Assembly: GCF_022690765.1 (NCBI RefSeq)
Contig: NZ_JALCZA010000043.1
Span: 1 to 38,935 of the forward strand
DNA: 38,935 bases
Origin: Anaeromyxobacter oryzisoli
GTDB taxonomy: Bacteria; Myxococcota; Myxococcia; Myxococcales; Anaeromyxobacteraceae
Reading direction: 5' to 3'
Part shown: piece after piece, positions 1-9,212 of the stretch
How the letters are laid out: each line of letters starts with the position of its first letter
How positions within the stretch are numbered: the first letter of the stretch is position 1
The notes under the pieces: model-generated
Told to the model about the DNA's origin: nothing
The model's input: the letters and a program-made list of their open reading frames with translations, nothing else
The model's database searches: none
Program-made: the position numbers and the translations under genes

Positions 1-435
1 CGCGGGCCCCTCGGCGGGCTCCGCGGCCGCGGCCGCCGGCGCCGCGTGGGCGCGGAGCCGCTCCGCGAGGCGCGCCGCGGCCTCGGCGGTGCGGGGAGCG
101 GCGCCGGACGCCTCCTCGGCGAGGATCCGGGAGAAGAGCTCGGGGGCCTCGAGGAGCAGGTCGAGCGCGGCGGGATCGAGCGGCCGCCGCCCCATCCGCA
201 CGTCGTCGAGCACGTCCTCGAGCGCGTGCGCGAGGCGGGCCATCCGCTCCACGCCGAACATCGACGAGAGCCCCTTCAACGAGTGCGCGCCGCGGAACAC
301 GGCGTTCAGGACGTCCGGGTCGGGCTCGTCCGCGCCGGCGCGGGCGAGCCGCAGCAGCTCGCGCCCGAGGGCGTCGATCGTCTCCTGCGCCTCGGCGACG
401 AACTCGTTGAGCGCCTTGTGGGTCCGATCGGCCAT
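1..435 (-). CDS. cheA: Chemotaxis-type histidine kinase CheA, N-terminal Hpt (P1) part, cut by window edge
   Basis: The 145 visible residues form a histidine phosphotransfer domain. Residues about 45-80 carry the CheA signature FRGAHSLKGLSSMFG, whose His is the expected phosphorylation site, followed by the HALEDVLDDVR helix. An Ala/Pro-rich linker begins near residue 125 as the gene leaves the window, which fits the P1-to-P2 linker of CheA. In the family, P1 passes phosphate to CheY- or CheB-type receivers at a chemoreceptor array. The ATG at 433-435 is the only good start, and I see no strong ribosome-binding site. It lies 78 bases downstream of the M17-like gene on the same strand. A shorter Hpt-only protein cannot be excluded because the kinase core is outside the window. 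Confidence 0.78.
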   Translation of the reverse strand, partial: MADRTHKALNEFVAEAQETIDALGRELLRLARAGADEPDPDVLNAVFRGAHSLKGLSSMFGVERMARLAHALEDVLDDVRMGRRPLDPAALDLLLEAPELFSRILAEEASGAAPRTAEAAARLAERLRAHAAPAAAAAEPAEGPA

Positions 436-513
436 GCCGGGCAGGTGCTGCCGCCGGAGCGGGCCCGGCGCGAGCGGGCGGGGAGCGCGTCCCCCCGGTG
501 AACCCCTCGCGCG

Positions 514-1095
514 TCAGCGTATCACGGCGCCCACATGGGGCAAGGCGCGGGCGCGCGGAGGCATCTCCACGCGCGACGGCGGCGCGAGGATCTCCACCTC
601 GACGCCCAGCGCCGTCCGGGCGGCGACGAGCTCGCGCTGGAGGGCGCGCGCGTCGCCGAGGAGGAGCTGCCGGCGCACCGGACGGACCAGGCTCGCCTCG
701 AGCCACAGCTTGCACGCGGTGGGCAGATCGCCCGCGTACGGCGGGAAGGCGGTCGCGAAGGTCTCGCTGCCTGCCTTGGCCATCGCCTCGCAGGCCTGGC
801 GCGACGCGTGGAGGAACGCGTCGGGCGCGAGCGGGACGGCGGGCGGCAGGGCGAAGCAGAAGATCCGGCCGGGCGCGATGCGGCCGGCGGACGGGATGAG
901 GAGCGCCTCGTCGGGGGTCGCGCCGAACACGCCGCCGCGGATCGCCCGCGAGATGGCGCCGCACATCCGCCAGTCGGCGAACCCGGCGAACCCCTGCAGC
1001 GGCCGCTCCGGGCCGACGAAGATCGCGAGGGCGTCCACGTCGAGCGTGTCGATCGCGGGGAGCCCCAGGTCCGCCACCTCGATCTTCAGCATCAC
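514..1095 (-). CDS. Orphan N-terminal domain of M17 leucyl aminopeptidase type (no catalytic domain)
   Basis: This 193-residue protein resembles only the N-terminal macro-like domain of M17 leucyl aminopeptidases: an early beta-alpha segment, then [18 protein letters not shown] and a Gly-rich [15 protein letters not shown] stretch. The metal-binding catalytic half of an aminopeptidase is absent, so it is unlikely to be a peptidase; a binding or regulatory role is possible. The ATG at 1093-1095 overlaps the nusB stop by four bases (ATGA), so it is probably translationally coupled to nusB. The family call rests on pattern recognition alone. The reading frame itself is secure: GC-rich third positions and a conserved-looking globular sequence. 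Confidence 0.66.
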   Translation of the reverse strand: MMLKIEVADLGLPAIDTLDVDALAIFVGPERPLQGFAGFADWRMCGAISRAIRGGVFGATPDEALLIPSAGRIAPGRIFCFALPPAVPLAPDAFLHASRQACEAMAKAGSETFATAFPPYAGDLPTACKLWLEASLVRPVRRQLLLGDARALQRELVAARTALGVEVEILAPPSRVEMPPRARALPHVGAVIR

Positions 1096-1520
1096 CTCGC
1101 CCCGCGTCGCCGCTCGGGAGGGAGCCCCGCGGCCACCCTGTCGAGCACGCCGTTCACGAACGCCCCCGAGCTCTCGGAACCGTACTTCTTCCCGAGCTCG
1201 ATGGCCTCGTCGATGGCCACCTTCACCGGCACGTCCGTCTCCAGCAGCTCGTACACCGCGAGCCGCAGGACGTTCCGGTCCACCTTCGCCATGCGATCGA
1301 GCCGCCAGTTGGTGGACACCTGCTCGATCGTGGCGTCGATCGTCCGCCGGTGCGCCGCGACGCCGCGCACCAGCGCCTCGGCGAGGTCCATCACCTCGCG
1401 CTCCACCGGCTCGAAGCTCTTCCAGAACCGGGAGAGGGCGTCGTCGATGCCCTCCGCCGCCACGTCGATCTGGTAGAGCGCCTGCACCGCGCGCTCGCGG
1501 GCCTTCGTCCGCCTCGACAC
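1092..1520 (-). CDS. nusB: Transcription antitermination factor NusB
   Basis: The product is about 142 residues, the usual NusB length. It starts with the family-typical basic segment [17 protein letters not shown] and ends with the helix motif [27 protein letters not shown], diagnostic of NusB. NusB binds boxA RNA with NusE (S10) during rRNA antitermination. I prefer the GTG at 1518-1520 because GGTGGAG lies at good spacing upstream; a GTG at 1527-1529, overlapping the ribH stop as GTGA, would add three residues. Its place just after ribH is a classic bacterial arrangement. The end overlaps the following M17-like gene by four bases. Confidence 0.93.
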   Translation of the reverse strand: MSRRTKARERAVQALYQIDVAAEGIDDALSRFWKSFEPVEREVMDLAEALVRGVAAHRRTIDATIEQVSTNWRLDRMAKVDRNVLRLAVYELLETDVPVKVAIDEAIELGKKYGSESSGAFVNGVLDRVAAGLPPERRRGAR

Positions 1521-1525
1521 CGCCG

Positions 1526-2017
1526 TCACTCCACCCGCCGCGCCGGCGGGAGCTTCCCCGCCTCGCGCAGCACGTTCGCCTGCTCGATGGCCGCCGCGGC
1601 GGCCTCCGCGCCCTTGTTCCCCGCCTTCACGCCGGCGCGCTCGAGCGCCTGCTCCATCGTGTCGCACGTGAGGATGCCCATCGCCACCGCGCAGCCCGCC
1701 TCCATCGAGACTTGGGCGACGCCCTTCGTCGTCTCGGCCGCGACGTACTCGAAGTGCGGGGTGCCGCCGCGGATCACGGCGCCGAGCGCGATCGCCATGT
1801 CGTAGCGACCGCTCGCCGCCACCCGGCGCAGGAGCGCGGGGAGCTCGAACGTGCCCGGGCAGCGGAACACGTCCACGTCCGCGTCCTTCACGCCGTGGCG
1901 CCGCAGCGCGTCCGCGGCGCCCTCGAGCAGCTGCTCGGTGATCAGGGAGTTGAACCGCGCCACGACCACGGCGGCCTTCAGGCCGGTCGCGACGAGGGAG
2001 CCCTCGTAGACGTTCAT
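1526..2017 (-). CDS. ribH: 6,7-dimethyl-8-ribityllumazine synthase
   Basis: The 163-residue protein has the lumazine synthase landmarks in order: [44 protein letters not shown] and [16 protein letters not shown]. The His in GTPHFEYV is the expected catalytic residue. The enzyme condenses 5-amino-6-ribitylaminouracil with 3,4-dihydroxy-2-butanone 4-phosphate and usually assembles as an icosahedral shell. Its ATG (2015-2017) overlaps the ribBA stop by four bases, so production of one substrate (by RibBA) is coupled to the enzyme that uses it. Length and motifs are complete. Confidence 0.96.
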   Translation of the reverse strand: MNVYEGSLVATGLKAAVVVARFNSLITEQLLEGAADALRRHGVKDADVDVFRCPGTFELPALLRRVAASGRYDMAIALGAVIRGGTPHFEYVAAETTKGVAQVSMEAGCAVAMGILTCDTMEQALERAGVKAGNKGAEAAAAAIEQANVLREAGKLPPARRVE

Positions 2018-3348
2018 CGCTTGGTCCTTTCGTGCGTGGCCCGGCCCCGCGCCGGCCGCGCCGCCTTCCGGGCGCGCGCCCTCCCCGCCGCGCGCGCGGA
2101 GGACGGCGCGGGGGCCCCGAGGGTGAGGAGGTGGCCGAGCTTGTCGCGCTTCGTGAGGAGGTAGGCGCGGTTGGTCAGGGTCGCGGGCATCTCGATCGGC
2201 ACGCGCTCGGTGACCTCGAGGCCGTACCCCTCGAGCCCGATGATCTTCTTGGGGTTGTTGGTGAGGAGCCGCATCTTGCGGACGCCGAGGTCGCGGAGGA
2301 TCTGGGCCCCGATGCCGTAGTCGCGCAGGTCCGGCTTGAACCCGAGCTGGACGTTCGCCTCGGCCGTGTCGTAGCCCTGGTCCTGGAGGTTGTAGGCCTT
2401 GAGCTTGTTGACGAGGCCGATGCCCCGCCCCTCCTGGTCGAGGTAGAGCAGGACGCCCTTCCCGGCGCGGGCGATCTGCTCCAGCGCCGCGTGGAGCTGG
2501 GGGCCGCAGTCGCACCGCTCGCTGCCGAACACGTCGCCGGTGAGGCACTTCGAGTGGACGCGGACGAGGACCGGCTCGCCGTCGCGCCACCTCCCCATCA
2601 CCAGCGCCACGTGCTGGTGGTGGTCGATGTCGTTCTCGTAGGCGACCGCCCGGAACTGGCCGTACAGGGTCGGCAGCGGGGCCTCCGCGCCGCGCCGCAC
2701 GAGCGTGTCCTTCAGCATCCGGTACGAGATGAGATCCGCCACCGACACGATCGGCAGGTCGTGCGCCGCCGAGAGCTTCTCCAGCTCCGGCATGCGCGCC
2801 ATCGTCCCGTCGTCGTTCATCACCTCGCAGATGACCCCCGCCGGCTTCATCCCGGCGAGGCGCGCGAGATCCACCGAGCCCTCCGTCTGGCCGGCGCGGA
2901 CGAGCACGCCGCCGGGGCGGGCGCGGAGCGGGAACACGTGACCGGGGCGCGCGAGATCCTCGGGGCGGGCGCCGTCCTTCACGGCGGTCTGGATCGTGTG
3001 GGCGCGGTCCTTCGCGCTGATGCCGGTGGTCACGCCCTCGCTCGCCTCGATCGAGACGGTGAAGGCGGTGCCGAAGCTCGAGGTGTTGGAGCTCTCGTCC
3101 ACCATGAGCGGCAGCCGGAGCCGGCGGACCTTCTCCTCGGTCAGCGACAGGCACACGAGCCCGCGCCCGTACCGGGCCATGAAGTTCACCGCCGCCGGCG
3201 TGACCTTCTCCGCCGCCATGGCGAGGTCGCCCTCGTTCTCGCGATCCTCGTCGTCGGTGAGGATCACCATCTTGCCGGCCCGGAAGTACGCGATCGCCTT
3301 CTCGACCCGCTCGACGGCGTGCTGCTGGTGATCCTTCCCGACCTTCAC
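2014..3348 (-). CDS. ribBA: Bifunctional DHBP synthase / GTP cyclohydrolase II
   Basis: The 444-residue protein fuses two enzymes. Residues about 1-210 are DHBP synthase, with the acidic loop [10 protein letters not shown] and [12 protein letters not shown]. Residues about 215-410 are GTP cyclohydrolase II, with the zinc-ligand cluster [15 protein letters not shown], then [11 protein letters not shown] and LLTNNPKKI. Together they supply both entry substrates of riboflavin synthesis. The GTG start (3346-3348) overlaps the ribE stop as GTGA. Two oddities: the usual DHBP-synthase GHTE motif reads GQTE here, and the last 35 residues are an Arg/Ala-rich tail. I believe the Gln form occurs in related bacteria, but could not check. 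Confidence 0.95.
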   Translation of the reverse strand: MKVGKDHQQHAVERVEKAIAYFRAGKMVILTDDEDRENEGDLAMAAEKVTPAAVNFMARYGRGLVCLSLTEEKVRRLRLPLMVDESSNTSSFGTAFTVSIEASEGVTTGISAKDRAHTIQTAVKDGARPEDLARPGHVFPLRARPGGVLVRAGQTEGSVDLARLAGMKPAGVICEVMNDDGTMARMPELEKLSAAHDLPIVSVADLISYRMLKDTLVRRGAEAPLPTLYGQFRAVAYENDIDHHQHVALVMGRWRDGEPVLVRVHSKCLTGDVFGSERCDCGPQLHAALEQIARAGKGVLLYLDQEGRGIGLVNKLKAYNLQDQGYDTAEANVQLGFKPDLRDYGIGAQILRDLGVRKMRLLTNNPKKIIGLEGYGLEVTERVPIEMPATLTNRAYLLTKRDKLGHLLTLGAPAPSSARAAGRARARKAARPARGRATHERTKR

Positions 3349-3995
3349 GCCGCGCCTCCCGTGCTGCCGTAGCCCCAGCGCGCGAGCTGCGCGCCGGAGA
3401 GGTCTTCGAACTCGCGGAGGCGCGCCACGTGGCGCGCCACCACGTCCGCCTCCAGGTTCACCTTCGCCCCCGCCGCCACCGCGCCGAGCGTGGTCCGCGC
3501 GAGCGTCTCGGGGATGAGAGCCACGTCGAGCTCGGTCCGGGTCACCCGGGCGACCGTGAGCGACACGCCGTCCACGGCCACCGAGCCCTTCTCGGCGACG
3601 AGCGGCGCGATCGCGGGCGGCAGCGAGATGGTGAGGCGCGCGCCCTGCCCCTCCGGGACCCGGCGCAGCACCTCGCCGACCGCGTCCACGTGGCCGGACA
3701 CGAGGTGACCGCCGAGGCGGTCGCCGAGGGCGAGGGCGCGCTCGAGGTTCACCTTCGTGCCGGGGCGCCACCCGCCGAGGGTGGTGCGCGAGAGCGTCTC
3801 CGGGACCGCGTCGAAGGAGACGAGGCCGCCGCCGCGCTCGACCACCGTGAGGCAGGCGCCCGAGCAGGCGATGCTCTCGCCGAGGGCGAGCTCGTCCACC
3901 GGGAGGGCCGTCGGGCGGAGCGTCACGCGAGCGCCACCCTGCCGCGGAGCGATGCGCTCCACCACCCCGACGTCGGAGACCAGACCCGTGAACAT
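3345..3995 (-). CDS. ribE: Riboflavin synthase, alpha subunit
   Basis: The protein has 216 residues and opens with the near-invariant MFTGLV. It consists of two repeated lumazine-binding barrels: the first contains [13 protein letters not shown], the second [12 protein letters not shown], each about 95 residues. The enzyme dismutates two 6,7-dimethyl-8-ribityllumazine molecules into riboflavin and the RibD/RibH intermediate. It starts 12 bases after ribD and overlaps ribBA by four bases, so the rib genes form one translationally coupled block. The length is normal for the family. Confidence 0.96.
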   Translation of the reverse strand: MFTGLVSDVGVVERIAPRQGGARVTLRPTALPVDELALGESIACSGACLTVVERGGGLVSFDAVPETLSRTTLGGWRPGTKVNLERALALGDRLGGHLVSGHVDAVGEVLRRVPEGQGARLTISLPPAIAPLVAEKGSVAVDGVSLTVARVTRTELDVALIPETLARTTLGAVAAGAKVNLEADVVARHVARLREFEDLSGAQLARWGYGSTGGAA

Positions 3996-4007
3996 TTCGT
4001 CGCGATC

Positions 4008-5216
4008 CTAGCCTCGTCCCGCTTTTTTCGCCAACGCGCCGCGCCGTCCCTCGGCCGCCGGGACGCCCGCGACGAGCACGTCGTCCCCGAGCCGCTCCAC
4101 CTGCACCCCGGAGAGCCGGAGCGCGTCCGCCATGCGCGCCGGGCCGCGCCGCGCGACGAGGGGGAGCCCGTCGGCGCCGGCGAGCTTGGGCGCGACGATC
4201 ACGGCGACCCGGTCCACGAGCCCCGCCTCGAGGAAGCTGGCGTGGACGTGCGCGCCGCCCTCCACGAGGACGTGGGTGACGCCGCGCGCGGCGAGCTTCG
4301 CGAGCAGGTCGCGGAGCTCCACGCCGCCGCCCCGGGCGCGCCGGCAGCGGAGGAGCTCGACGCCCGGGCCGAACCGGCGGGCGCGGGACGACGCGTGGGC
4401 GACCAGGGTCGGCGCCGCGGAGCGGGGGTGGAAGAGCTTCAGGCGCGCCGGCAGCTCGAGGTCGGTGTCGAGGACCACGCGGACCGGGTCGTGGCCGCGG
4501 CCGCCCGGCAGGCGGGTCGTGAGCTCCGGATCGTCGGCCCGCGCGGTGCCCGCGCCGACCAGCACCGCGTCCACCCGGTCGCGGAGCCGGTGCACCCACG
4601 CGCGCGCCGCCTCGCCCGTCACCCAGCGGGCGTCGCCGGTCCGGGTCGCGATCCGGCCGTCGAGGGTCACCGCCGCCTTGAGGGTGACGTGCGGGCGCCC
4701 CTCGGTGATCCAGGTGAACCAGTGCGCGTTCACGCGATCGCACGCGTCGCGCAGCACGTCCCGCACCACCGTGATCCCGCCGCGCTCGAGGCGGGCGACC
4801 CCCCGCCCGTTCACGAGCGGGTTCGGGTCCCGGGACCCCACGAACACGCGGCGCACGCCGGCGGCGAGGATCGCGAGGGAGCAGGGCGGGGTCTTGCCCT
4901 GGTGATCGCAGGGCTCGAGCGTCGTGTAGAGGTCCGCCCCCCGGGCCAGGCCGCCCGCCGCGCGGAGGGCGACGACCTCGGCGTGGGGACCGCCGGCGCG
5001 CGCGTGGTGGCCGCGGGCGATCACCCGGCCGTTCTTCACGAGCACCGCCCCCACCGCGGGGTTCGGGCTGGTCCGCCCGAGCCCCTTCTGCGCCTCCCGG
5101 ACGGCGAGCCGCATGAAGAACTCGGCGACCGTCTGGTCGAAGAGCGCGTCCCGGACCGCGCGCCGGCGAGCGGACGCCGGGCGCGACCGGCCGGCGCGCG
5201 CGAGGGTCCGCGTCAC
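4008..5216 (-). CDS. ribD: Riboflavin biosynthesis deaminase/reductase RibD
   Basis: The 402-residue bifunctional enzyme has an N-terminal pyrimidine deaminase domain: [12 protein letters not shown], zinc ligands in HAE (about residues 78-80) and [12 protein letters not shown] (Cys about 103 and 112). A C-terminal dihydrofolate-reductase-like domain follows, with [33 protein letters not shown] and [13 protein letters not shown]. It deaminates and then reduces the ring-opened product of GTP cyclohydrolase II. The GTG start overlaps the nrdR stop (GTGA). The N-terminus carries about 30 basic residues more than most RibD proteins, so a start nearer residue 30 is possible, though the overlap supports the longer form. 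Confidence 0.94.
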   Translation of the reverse strand: MTRTLARAGRSRPASARRRAVRDALFDQTVAEFFMRLAVREAQKGLGRTSPNPAVGAVLVKNGRVIARGHHARAGGPHAEVVALRAAGGLARGADLYTTLEPCDHQGKTPPCSLAILAAGVRRVFVGSRDPNPLVNGRGVARLERGGITVVRDVLRDACDRVNAHWFTWITEGRPHVTLKAAVTLDGRIATRTGDARWVTGEAARAWVHRLRDRVDAVLVGAGTARADDPELTTRLPGGRGHDPVRVVLDTDLELPARLKLFHPRSAAPTLVAHASSRARRFGPGVELLRCRRARGGGVELRDLLAKLAARGVTHVLVEGGAHVHASFLEAGLVDRVAVIVAPKLAGADGLPLVARRGPARMADALRLSGVQVERLGDDVLVAGVPAAEGRRGALAKKAGRG

Positions 5217-5686
5217 GCGAGATCCTCCCCGCCCGGCTTCCGCTGGAGCCCCTCGAGCTCGGTCATGAACTCGCCCACGTCGCGAAACGCGCGGTAGACC
5301 GACGCGAAGCGCACGTAGGCCACCTCGTCGAGGGACCGCAGCCGCTCCATCACCAGCTCGCCGATGACGGTGGTCCGGATCTCCCGCTCGCCGATCTCCA
5401 GGAGCTGCCGCTCCACCCCGGAGACCAGGGCCTCCACCTGCTCCGCCGAGACCGGCCGCTTCTGGCAGGCGGTGGCGACGCCCTCAACGATCTTGCGCCG
5501 GTCGAACGGCTCGCGCCGCCCGTCCTTCTTCACGACGTGCGGCAGGATCTCCTCGATCCGCTCGTACGTCGTGAACCGGCGCTCGCAGCCCGCGCACTCG
5601 CGCCGCCGGCGCGTGGCCTGCCCGTCCTGCGTCTCGCGGGAGTCGACGACGCGATCCTCGAGGTGGCCGCAGAACGGGCAGCGCAT
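5213..5686 (-). CDS. nrdR: Transcriptional repressor NrdR
   Basis: The 157-residue protein matches NrdR along its whole length. An N-terminal zinc ribbon ([17 protein letters not shown], then [13 protein letters not shown]) is followed by an ATP-cone domain starting [16 protein letters not shown] and ending [19 protein letters not shown]. NrdR binds NrdR boxes before ribonucleotide reductase genes and represses them when loaded with dATP. No nrd gene or NrdR-box pair was noticed in this window. It sits three bases after glyA and overlaps ribD by four, the glyA-nrdR-ribD order seen in many proteobacteria. Confidence 0.96.
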   Translation of the reverse strand: MRCPFCGHLEDRVVDSRETQDGQATRRRRECAGCERRFTTYERIEEILPHVVKKDGRREPFDRRKIVEGVATACQKRPVSAEQVEALVSGVERQLLEIGEREIRTTVIGELVMERLRSLDEVAYVRFASVYRAFRDVGEFMTELEGLQRKPGGEDLA

Positions 5687-5689
5687 CGC

Positions 5690-6943
5690 CTACTGTCGAT
5701 CCACGTACATCGGGAAGTGCGCGCAGAGATCCTTGACCTCGCCGCGCACCTTCGCGAGGTTCGCCGGATCCGACGGCGCGTCGAGGACGCGCCCGATGAG
5801 CCGGGCCACGAGCGTCATCTCCGTCGCGCCCATCCCGCGGGTGGTGAGGGCGGGCGTCCCGACCCGGATCCCGGAGGTCGTCATCGGCTTCTCGGGATCC
5901 CAGGGGATCATGTTCTTGTTGACGGTGATCCCCGCCTTCCCGAGGGCCTCCTCGGCGATCTTCCCGGTGAGCTTCTTGGGCCGGAGATCGACCAGCATGA
6001 GGTGGTTGTCGGTGCCGCCGGAGACCAGCCGGAGCCCGGCCGACTTGAGCCCCTCGGCGAGGACCTGCGCGTTCTCCACGATCCGGCGCTGGTACGTCTT
6101 GAACTCGGGCCGGAGCGCCTCGCCGAGCGCCACCGCCTTCGCGGCGATGACGTGCTCGAGCGGGCCGCCCTGGATGCCGGGGAAGATCTGCGAGTTGAGC
6201 GCCTTCGCGTGCGCCTCGCGGGTGAGGATCATGCCGCCGCGCGGGCCGCGCAGCGTCTTGTGCGTCGTGGTGGTGACGATGTCGGCGTACGGGACCGGGG
6301 ACGGGTGGCACCCGGCGGCGACCAGGCCCGCGATGTGGGCCATGTCCACCACCATCGCCGCGCCGACCTCGCGCGCGATCTCGGCGAAGCGGTCGAAGCG
6401 CAGCGTGCGGGGGTAGGCGCTCGCGCCGACCATGATGATCCGGGGCTTGTGCTCGCGGGCGAGGCGGGCCACCTCGTCCATGTCGATCGTCTCGTCGCCC
6501 TGCTTGAGGCCGTAGGGGACGATCTTGAAGAGCCGGCCGGAGAAGTTCACGGACGAGCCGTGCGTCAGGTGCCCGCCGAAGTTCAGGCTCATCGCGAGCA
6601 GGGTGTCGCCGGGCTTCGCGAGCGCGAAGTAGGCCGCCATGTTGGCCTGCGATCCGGAGTGCGGCTGCACGTTCGCATGCTCGGCGCCGAAGAGCTGCTT
6701 CGCCCGGTCGATGGCGAGCTGCTCCACCTGGTCCACCACCTCGCAGCCGCCGTAGTAGCGCTTCCCGGGGTAGCCCTCGGCGTACTTGTTGGTGAGGGTC
6801 GAGCCGAGGGCCTCGAGCACGGCCGGCGACACGAAGTTCTCGCTCGCGATGAGCTCGAGCCCCTCCGCCTGGCGGCGGGTCTCCTCGCGGATGAGCTTCG
6901 CGATCTGGGGATCGACCTCGGCGAGGCGCTGCGTGGACATCAT
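5690..6943 (-). CDS. glyA: Serine hydroxymethyltransferase
   Basis: The enzyme interconverts serine and glycine while charging tetrahydrofolate, feeding one-carbon metabolism. The 417-residue form starting at 6943 has [39 protein letters not shown] and the PLP-lysine segment [17 protein letters not shown] with Lys about 229. I chose this ATG because GGAGAG lies six bases upstream. It is the first of two adjacent ATGs (6941-6943 and 6938-6940). A farther in-frame start near 7006 would add a non-conserved segment. It follows rpiB by 103 bases and precedes nrdR by three. Confidence 0.96.
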   Translation of the reverse strand: MMSTQRLAEVDPQIAKLIREETRRQAEGLELIASENFVSPAVLEALGSTLTNKYAEGYPGKRYYGGCEVVDQVEQLAIDRAKQLFGAEHANVQPHSGSQANMAAYFALAKPGDTLLAMSLNFGGHLTHGSSVNFSGRLFKIVPYGLKQGDETIDMDEVARLAREHKPRIIMVGASAYPRTLRFDRFAEIAREVGAAMVVDMAHIAGLVAAGCHPSPVPYADIVTTTTHKTLRGPRGGMILTREAHAKALNSQIFPGIQGGPLEHVIAAKAVALGEALRPEFKTYQRRIVENAQVLAEGLKSAGLRLVSGGTDNHLMLVDLRPKKLTGKIAEEALGKAGITVNKNMIPWDPEKPMTTSGIRVGTPALTTRGMGATEMTLVARLIGRVLDAPSDPANLAKVRGEVKDLCAHFPMYVDRQ

Positions 6944-7046
6944 TCGGATCTCTCCAGGGAAAAGCGGTGGATGCGCGTTCATACCGCGCCGGTGTAGGTG
7001 AGGCAACGGCCTCGGCCCGGCGCCGGCCGGGCGGGCGGCGTCCCGG

Positions 7047-7490
7047 TCAGCCCTCGAGGTCCTTCATCTTCTGGACGCGCCGCTCGTGGCGGCCGCCCTC
7101 GAACGGCGTCTCCAGGAAGGCCTTCACGATGGCCGCGGCCACGCCGAGCCCCAGCACCCGCTCGCCCATGCAGAGGACGTTGGCGTCGTTGTGGGCGCGC
7201 GCCATGCGGGCCTCGAACTCGGTGCCGCAGTGCGCCGCCCGCACGCCCTTGACCTTGTTCGCGGCGATCGACATCCCGATGCCCGTCCCGCAGACGAGGA
7301 CGCCGAGCCGCGCCCGCCCCTGCGCCACGGCCTCGGCCACCGCCCGCGCGTAGTCGGGGTAGTCCACGCTGTCCGCGCTGAAGGGCCCGAGATCCTCCAC
7401 CTCGAACCCCTCCGCCTTCGCCACCTTCACCGCCTCCGCCCGGAGCGTCCGCCCGGCGTGGTCGGAGCCCGCGATCACGCGATCCGCCAT
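7047..7490 (-). CDS. rpiB: Ribose-5-phosphate isomerase B
   Basis: The 147-residue protein belongs to the RpiB/LacAB family. It has GSDHAG near the start (Asp about 10, His 11), VDYPDYA, and [15 protein letters not shown] with the catalytic Cys at about 67, followed by [23 protein letters not shown]. It interconverts ribose 5-phosphate and ribulose 5-phosphate; ribulose 5-phosphate is also the substrate of the DHBP synthase encoded a few genes downstream. The rpiB-glyA pairing is common. The 106-base gap upstream to fabF holds a repeat element (see 7499-7545). Confidence 0.94.
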   Translation of the reverse strand: MADRVIAGSDHAGRTLRAEAVKVAKAEGFEVEDLGPFSADSVDYPDYARAVAEAVAQGRARLGVLVCGTGIGMSIAANKVKGVRAAHCGTEFEARMARAHNDANVLCMGERVLGLGVAAAIVKAFLETPFEGGRHERRVQKMKDLEG

Positions 7491-7498
7491 CCTCGTCC

Positions 7499-7545
7499 TC
7501 TCGGGCCGACCCGCGCGAGCAGGTCGGCGCGTCGGTTGAAGCGCC
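7499..7545 (+). repeat. 47-base dispersed element, copy A, followed by hairpins
   Basis: This segment between rpiB and fabF aligns without gaps to 38810-38856, with 40 of 47 identical bases by my count. Both copies share the core GGCCGACCCGCG and end in TGAAGCGCC. In each copy the 3' end opens a hairpin; here GCGCCG (7541-7546) pairs with CGGCGC (7550-7555). A second GC-rich hairpin follows (GCGCGGGGG at 7560-7568 with CCCCCGCGC at 7583-7591). On the minus strand these hairpins lie just after fabF and could act as terminator or RNA-stabilising structures, but no T-tract follows. Confidence 0.6.
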
Positions 7546-7596
7546 GGAGCGGCGCCGGAGCGCGGGGGCGCGCCGGCGCCCTCCCCCGCGCAGTCG

Positions 7597-8841
7597 TCAC
7601 ACGCGCTTGAACAGCACGACGGCGTTCGTGCCGCCGAACCCGAACGAGTTCGACATCGCGTAGTCCACCCGGACCTCGCGCGCCGTGTTCGGGATCACGT
7701 CCAGGGCGCACTCGGGATCCTGCTGCTCGACGTTGATCGTCGGCGGCAGGACGCCCCTCGCGATGGCGAGCACCGAGATGACCGCCTCCGCGCCGCCGGC
7801 GGCCCCGAGGAGGTGGCCGATCATCGACTTGGTCGAGGAGACCATGAGCTTCCGGTCGGTCGCGTGCGCCCCGAAGACGGTGGTGATGCCCTGGCACTCG
7901 GCGATGTCGCCGGCCGGCGTCGAGGTGCCGTGCGCGTTGATGTAGCCGACCTGCTCCGGGGCGATGCCCGCGTCCCGGAGCGCCATCCGCATCGCGCGGG
8001 CGCCCCCCTCGCCGCCCGGGGCGGGCGAGGTGACGTGGTACGCGTCCGCCGACGCGCCGAACCCGACGATCTCGGCGTAGATCCGGGCGCCGCGCTTGCG
8101 CGCGTGCTCGTACTCCTCGAGGACGAGGATGCCGGAGCCCTCGCCGGCCACGAAGCCGTCGCGCCCCGTGTCGAACGGCCGGCTCGCCTTCTCCGGCGCG
8201 TCGTTCCGCTCGGAGAGCGCCCGCGCGGCGCAGAACCCGCCGATGCCGAGCGCGCTGACGGTGGCCTCGCAGCCGCCGGTCACCATGACGTCGGCCATGT
8301 CGCGCTCGATGTACATGAACGCGTCGCCGATGGAGTGGTTGCCCGTCGCGCACGCCGAGACCGGCGAGAGGTTCGGCCCCTTGAGGCCGTGCTTCAGGCT
8401 GATCTGGCCCGGCGCGAGGTTGATGATGAGGGACGGGATGAAGAACGGGCCGATCTTCCGGACGCCCTTCTCGAGGAAGACCTTGTGCTCCGCCTCGATC
8501 GTCCCGAGGCCGCCGATCCCCGCCCCGACGATGCAGCCGGCGCGCTCGGGATCGGTCTTCGACATGTCGAGGCCGGCGTCCTTCACGGCCATGTCCGCGG
8601 CGGCGAGCGCGAACTGGATGAACCGGTCGTTCCGGCGCGCGTCCTTGCGGTCCATGAACTGCGTCGGGTCGAAGCCCTTCACCTCGCCCGCGATCCGGGT
8701 CGGGAAGGTCGACGCGTCGAAGAGGGTGATCGGCCCGATGCCGCTCTTGCCAGCGACGAGCGCGCTCCAGGAAGCCTCGACCCCGATGCCGACCGGCGAC
8801 ACGAGCCCCAGCCCGGTCACGACCACGCGACGCCTGCTCAT
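7597..8841 (-). CDS. fabF: 3-oxoacyl-[acyl-carrier-protein] synthase II
   Basis: The 414-residue enzyme elongates acyl-ACP with malonyl-ACP. It starts MSRRRVVVTGLGLVSPVG, as FabF proteins do. The catalytic triad is visible: Cys about 164 in VSACATGNHSIGDA, His in NAHGTSTPAGD and His in MIGHLLGAAGG. The C-terminus MSNSFGFGGTNAVVLF is also typical. The ribosome-binding site is GAGGTG. It lies 90 bases after acpP, with a strong hairpin between the two genes. Length is normal. Confidence 0.96.
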   Translation of the reverse strand: MSRRRVVVTGLGLVSPVGIGVEASWSALVAGKSGIGPITLFDASTFPTRIAGEVKGFDPTQFMDRKDARRNDRFIQFALAAADMAVKDAGLDMSKTDPERAGCIVGAGIGGLGTIEAEHKVFLEKGVRKIGPFFIPSLIINLAPGQISLKHGLKGPNLSPVSACATGNHSIGDAFMYIERDMADVMVTGGCEATVSALGIGGFCAARALSERNDAPEKASRPFDTGRDGFVAGEGSGILVLEEYEHARKRGARIYAEIVGFGASADAYHVTSPAPGGEGGARAMRMALRDAGIAPEQVGYINAHGTSTPAGDIAECQGITTVFGAHATDRKLMVSSTKSMIGHLLGAAGGAEAVISVLAIARGVLPPTINVEQQDPECALDVIPNTAREVRVDYAMSNSFGFGGTNAVVLFKRV

Positions 8842-8880
8842 GGTTTCACCTCTGTCCGCTGAAATGAAAGTGTCGAGGGC

Positions 8881-8902
8881 GGCGAGGCCCCCCGGCCTCG
8901 CC
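8881..8902 (-). other. Perfect hairpin between acpP and fabF
   Basis: GGCGAGGCC (8881-8889) and GGCCTCGCC (8894-8902) form a perfect 9-base-pair stem with a CCCC loop in the only gap between acpP and fabF. No T-run follows on the minus strand, so it is not a standard intrinsic terminator. A 3' stabiliser of acpP mRNA, or partial attenuation giving more ACP than FabF, are plausible readings (inference). Confidence 0.5.
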
Positions 8903-8931
8903 CCCGCGCGCGGCGCGACGGACGCCGAACG

Positions 8932-9171
8932 CTACTTCTTGTGCGTGGTGATGTAGTTCACCGCGTCCTGGACGGTCTTGATGTTCTCCGCCTCCTCGTC
9001 CGGGATCTCGACCTCGAACTCCTCCTCCATCGCCATGACGAGCTCGACGATGTCGAGCGAGTCCGCGCCGAGGTCCTCGATGAAGGACGAGGTGATCTTG
9101 ATCTCGTCCTCGCCGACGCCCAGCTGGTCCGCGATGATGTTCTTCACCTTCTGCTCGATGTTGGCCGACAT
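8932..9171 (-). CDS. acpP: Acyl carrier protein
   Basis: The 79-residue acidic protein has the phosphopantetheine attachment motif [14 protein letters not shown] with Ser about 38. It carries growing acyl chains for the fab enzymes encoded on both sides. GAGGA lies upstream of the ATG (9169-9171), with normal spacing. It follows fabG by 41 bases. Length, charge and motif are standard. Confidence 0.97.
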   Translation of the reverse strand: MSANIEQKVKNIIADQLGVGEDEIKITSSFIEDLGADSLDIVELVMAMEEEFEVEIPDEEAENIKTVQDAVNYITTHKK

Positions 9172-9212
9172 GGCTTCCTCCTCGTTGGTGCGTGTGAGCA
9201 GCCGCGACGCGG

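Noticed and set aside
5217-7046. FMN riboswitch before the rib genes
   Set aside because: I found none of the conserved RFN-element segments upstream of ribD or in the glyA leader. The rib genes are embedded in a longer run without a separate leader.
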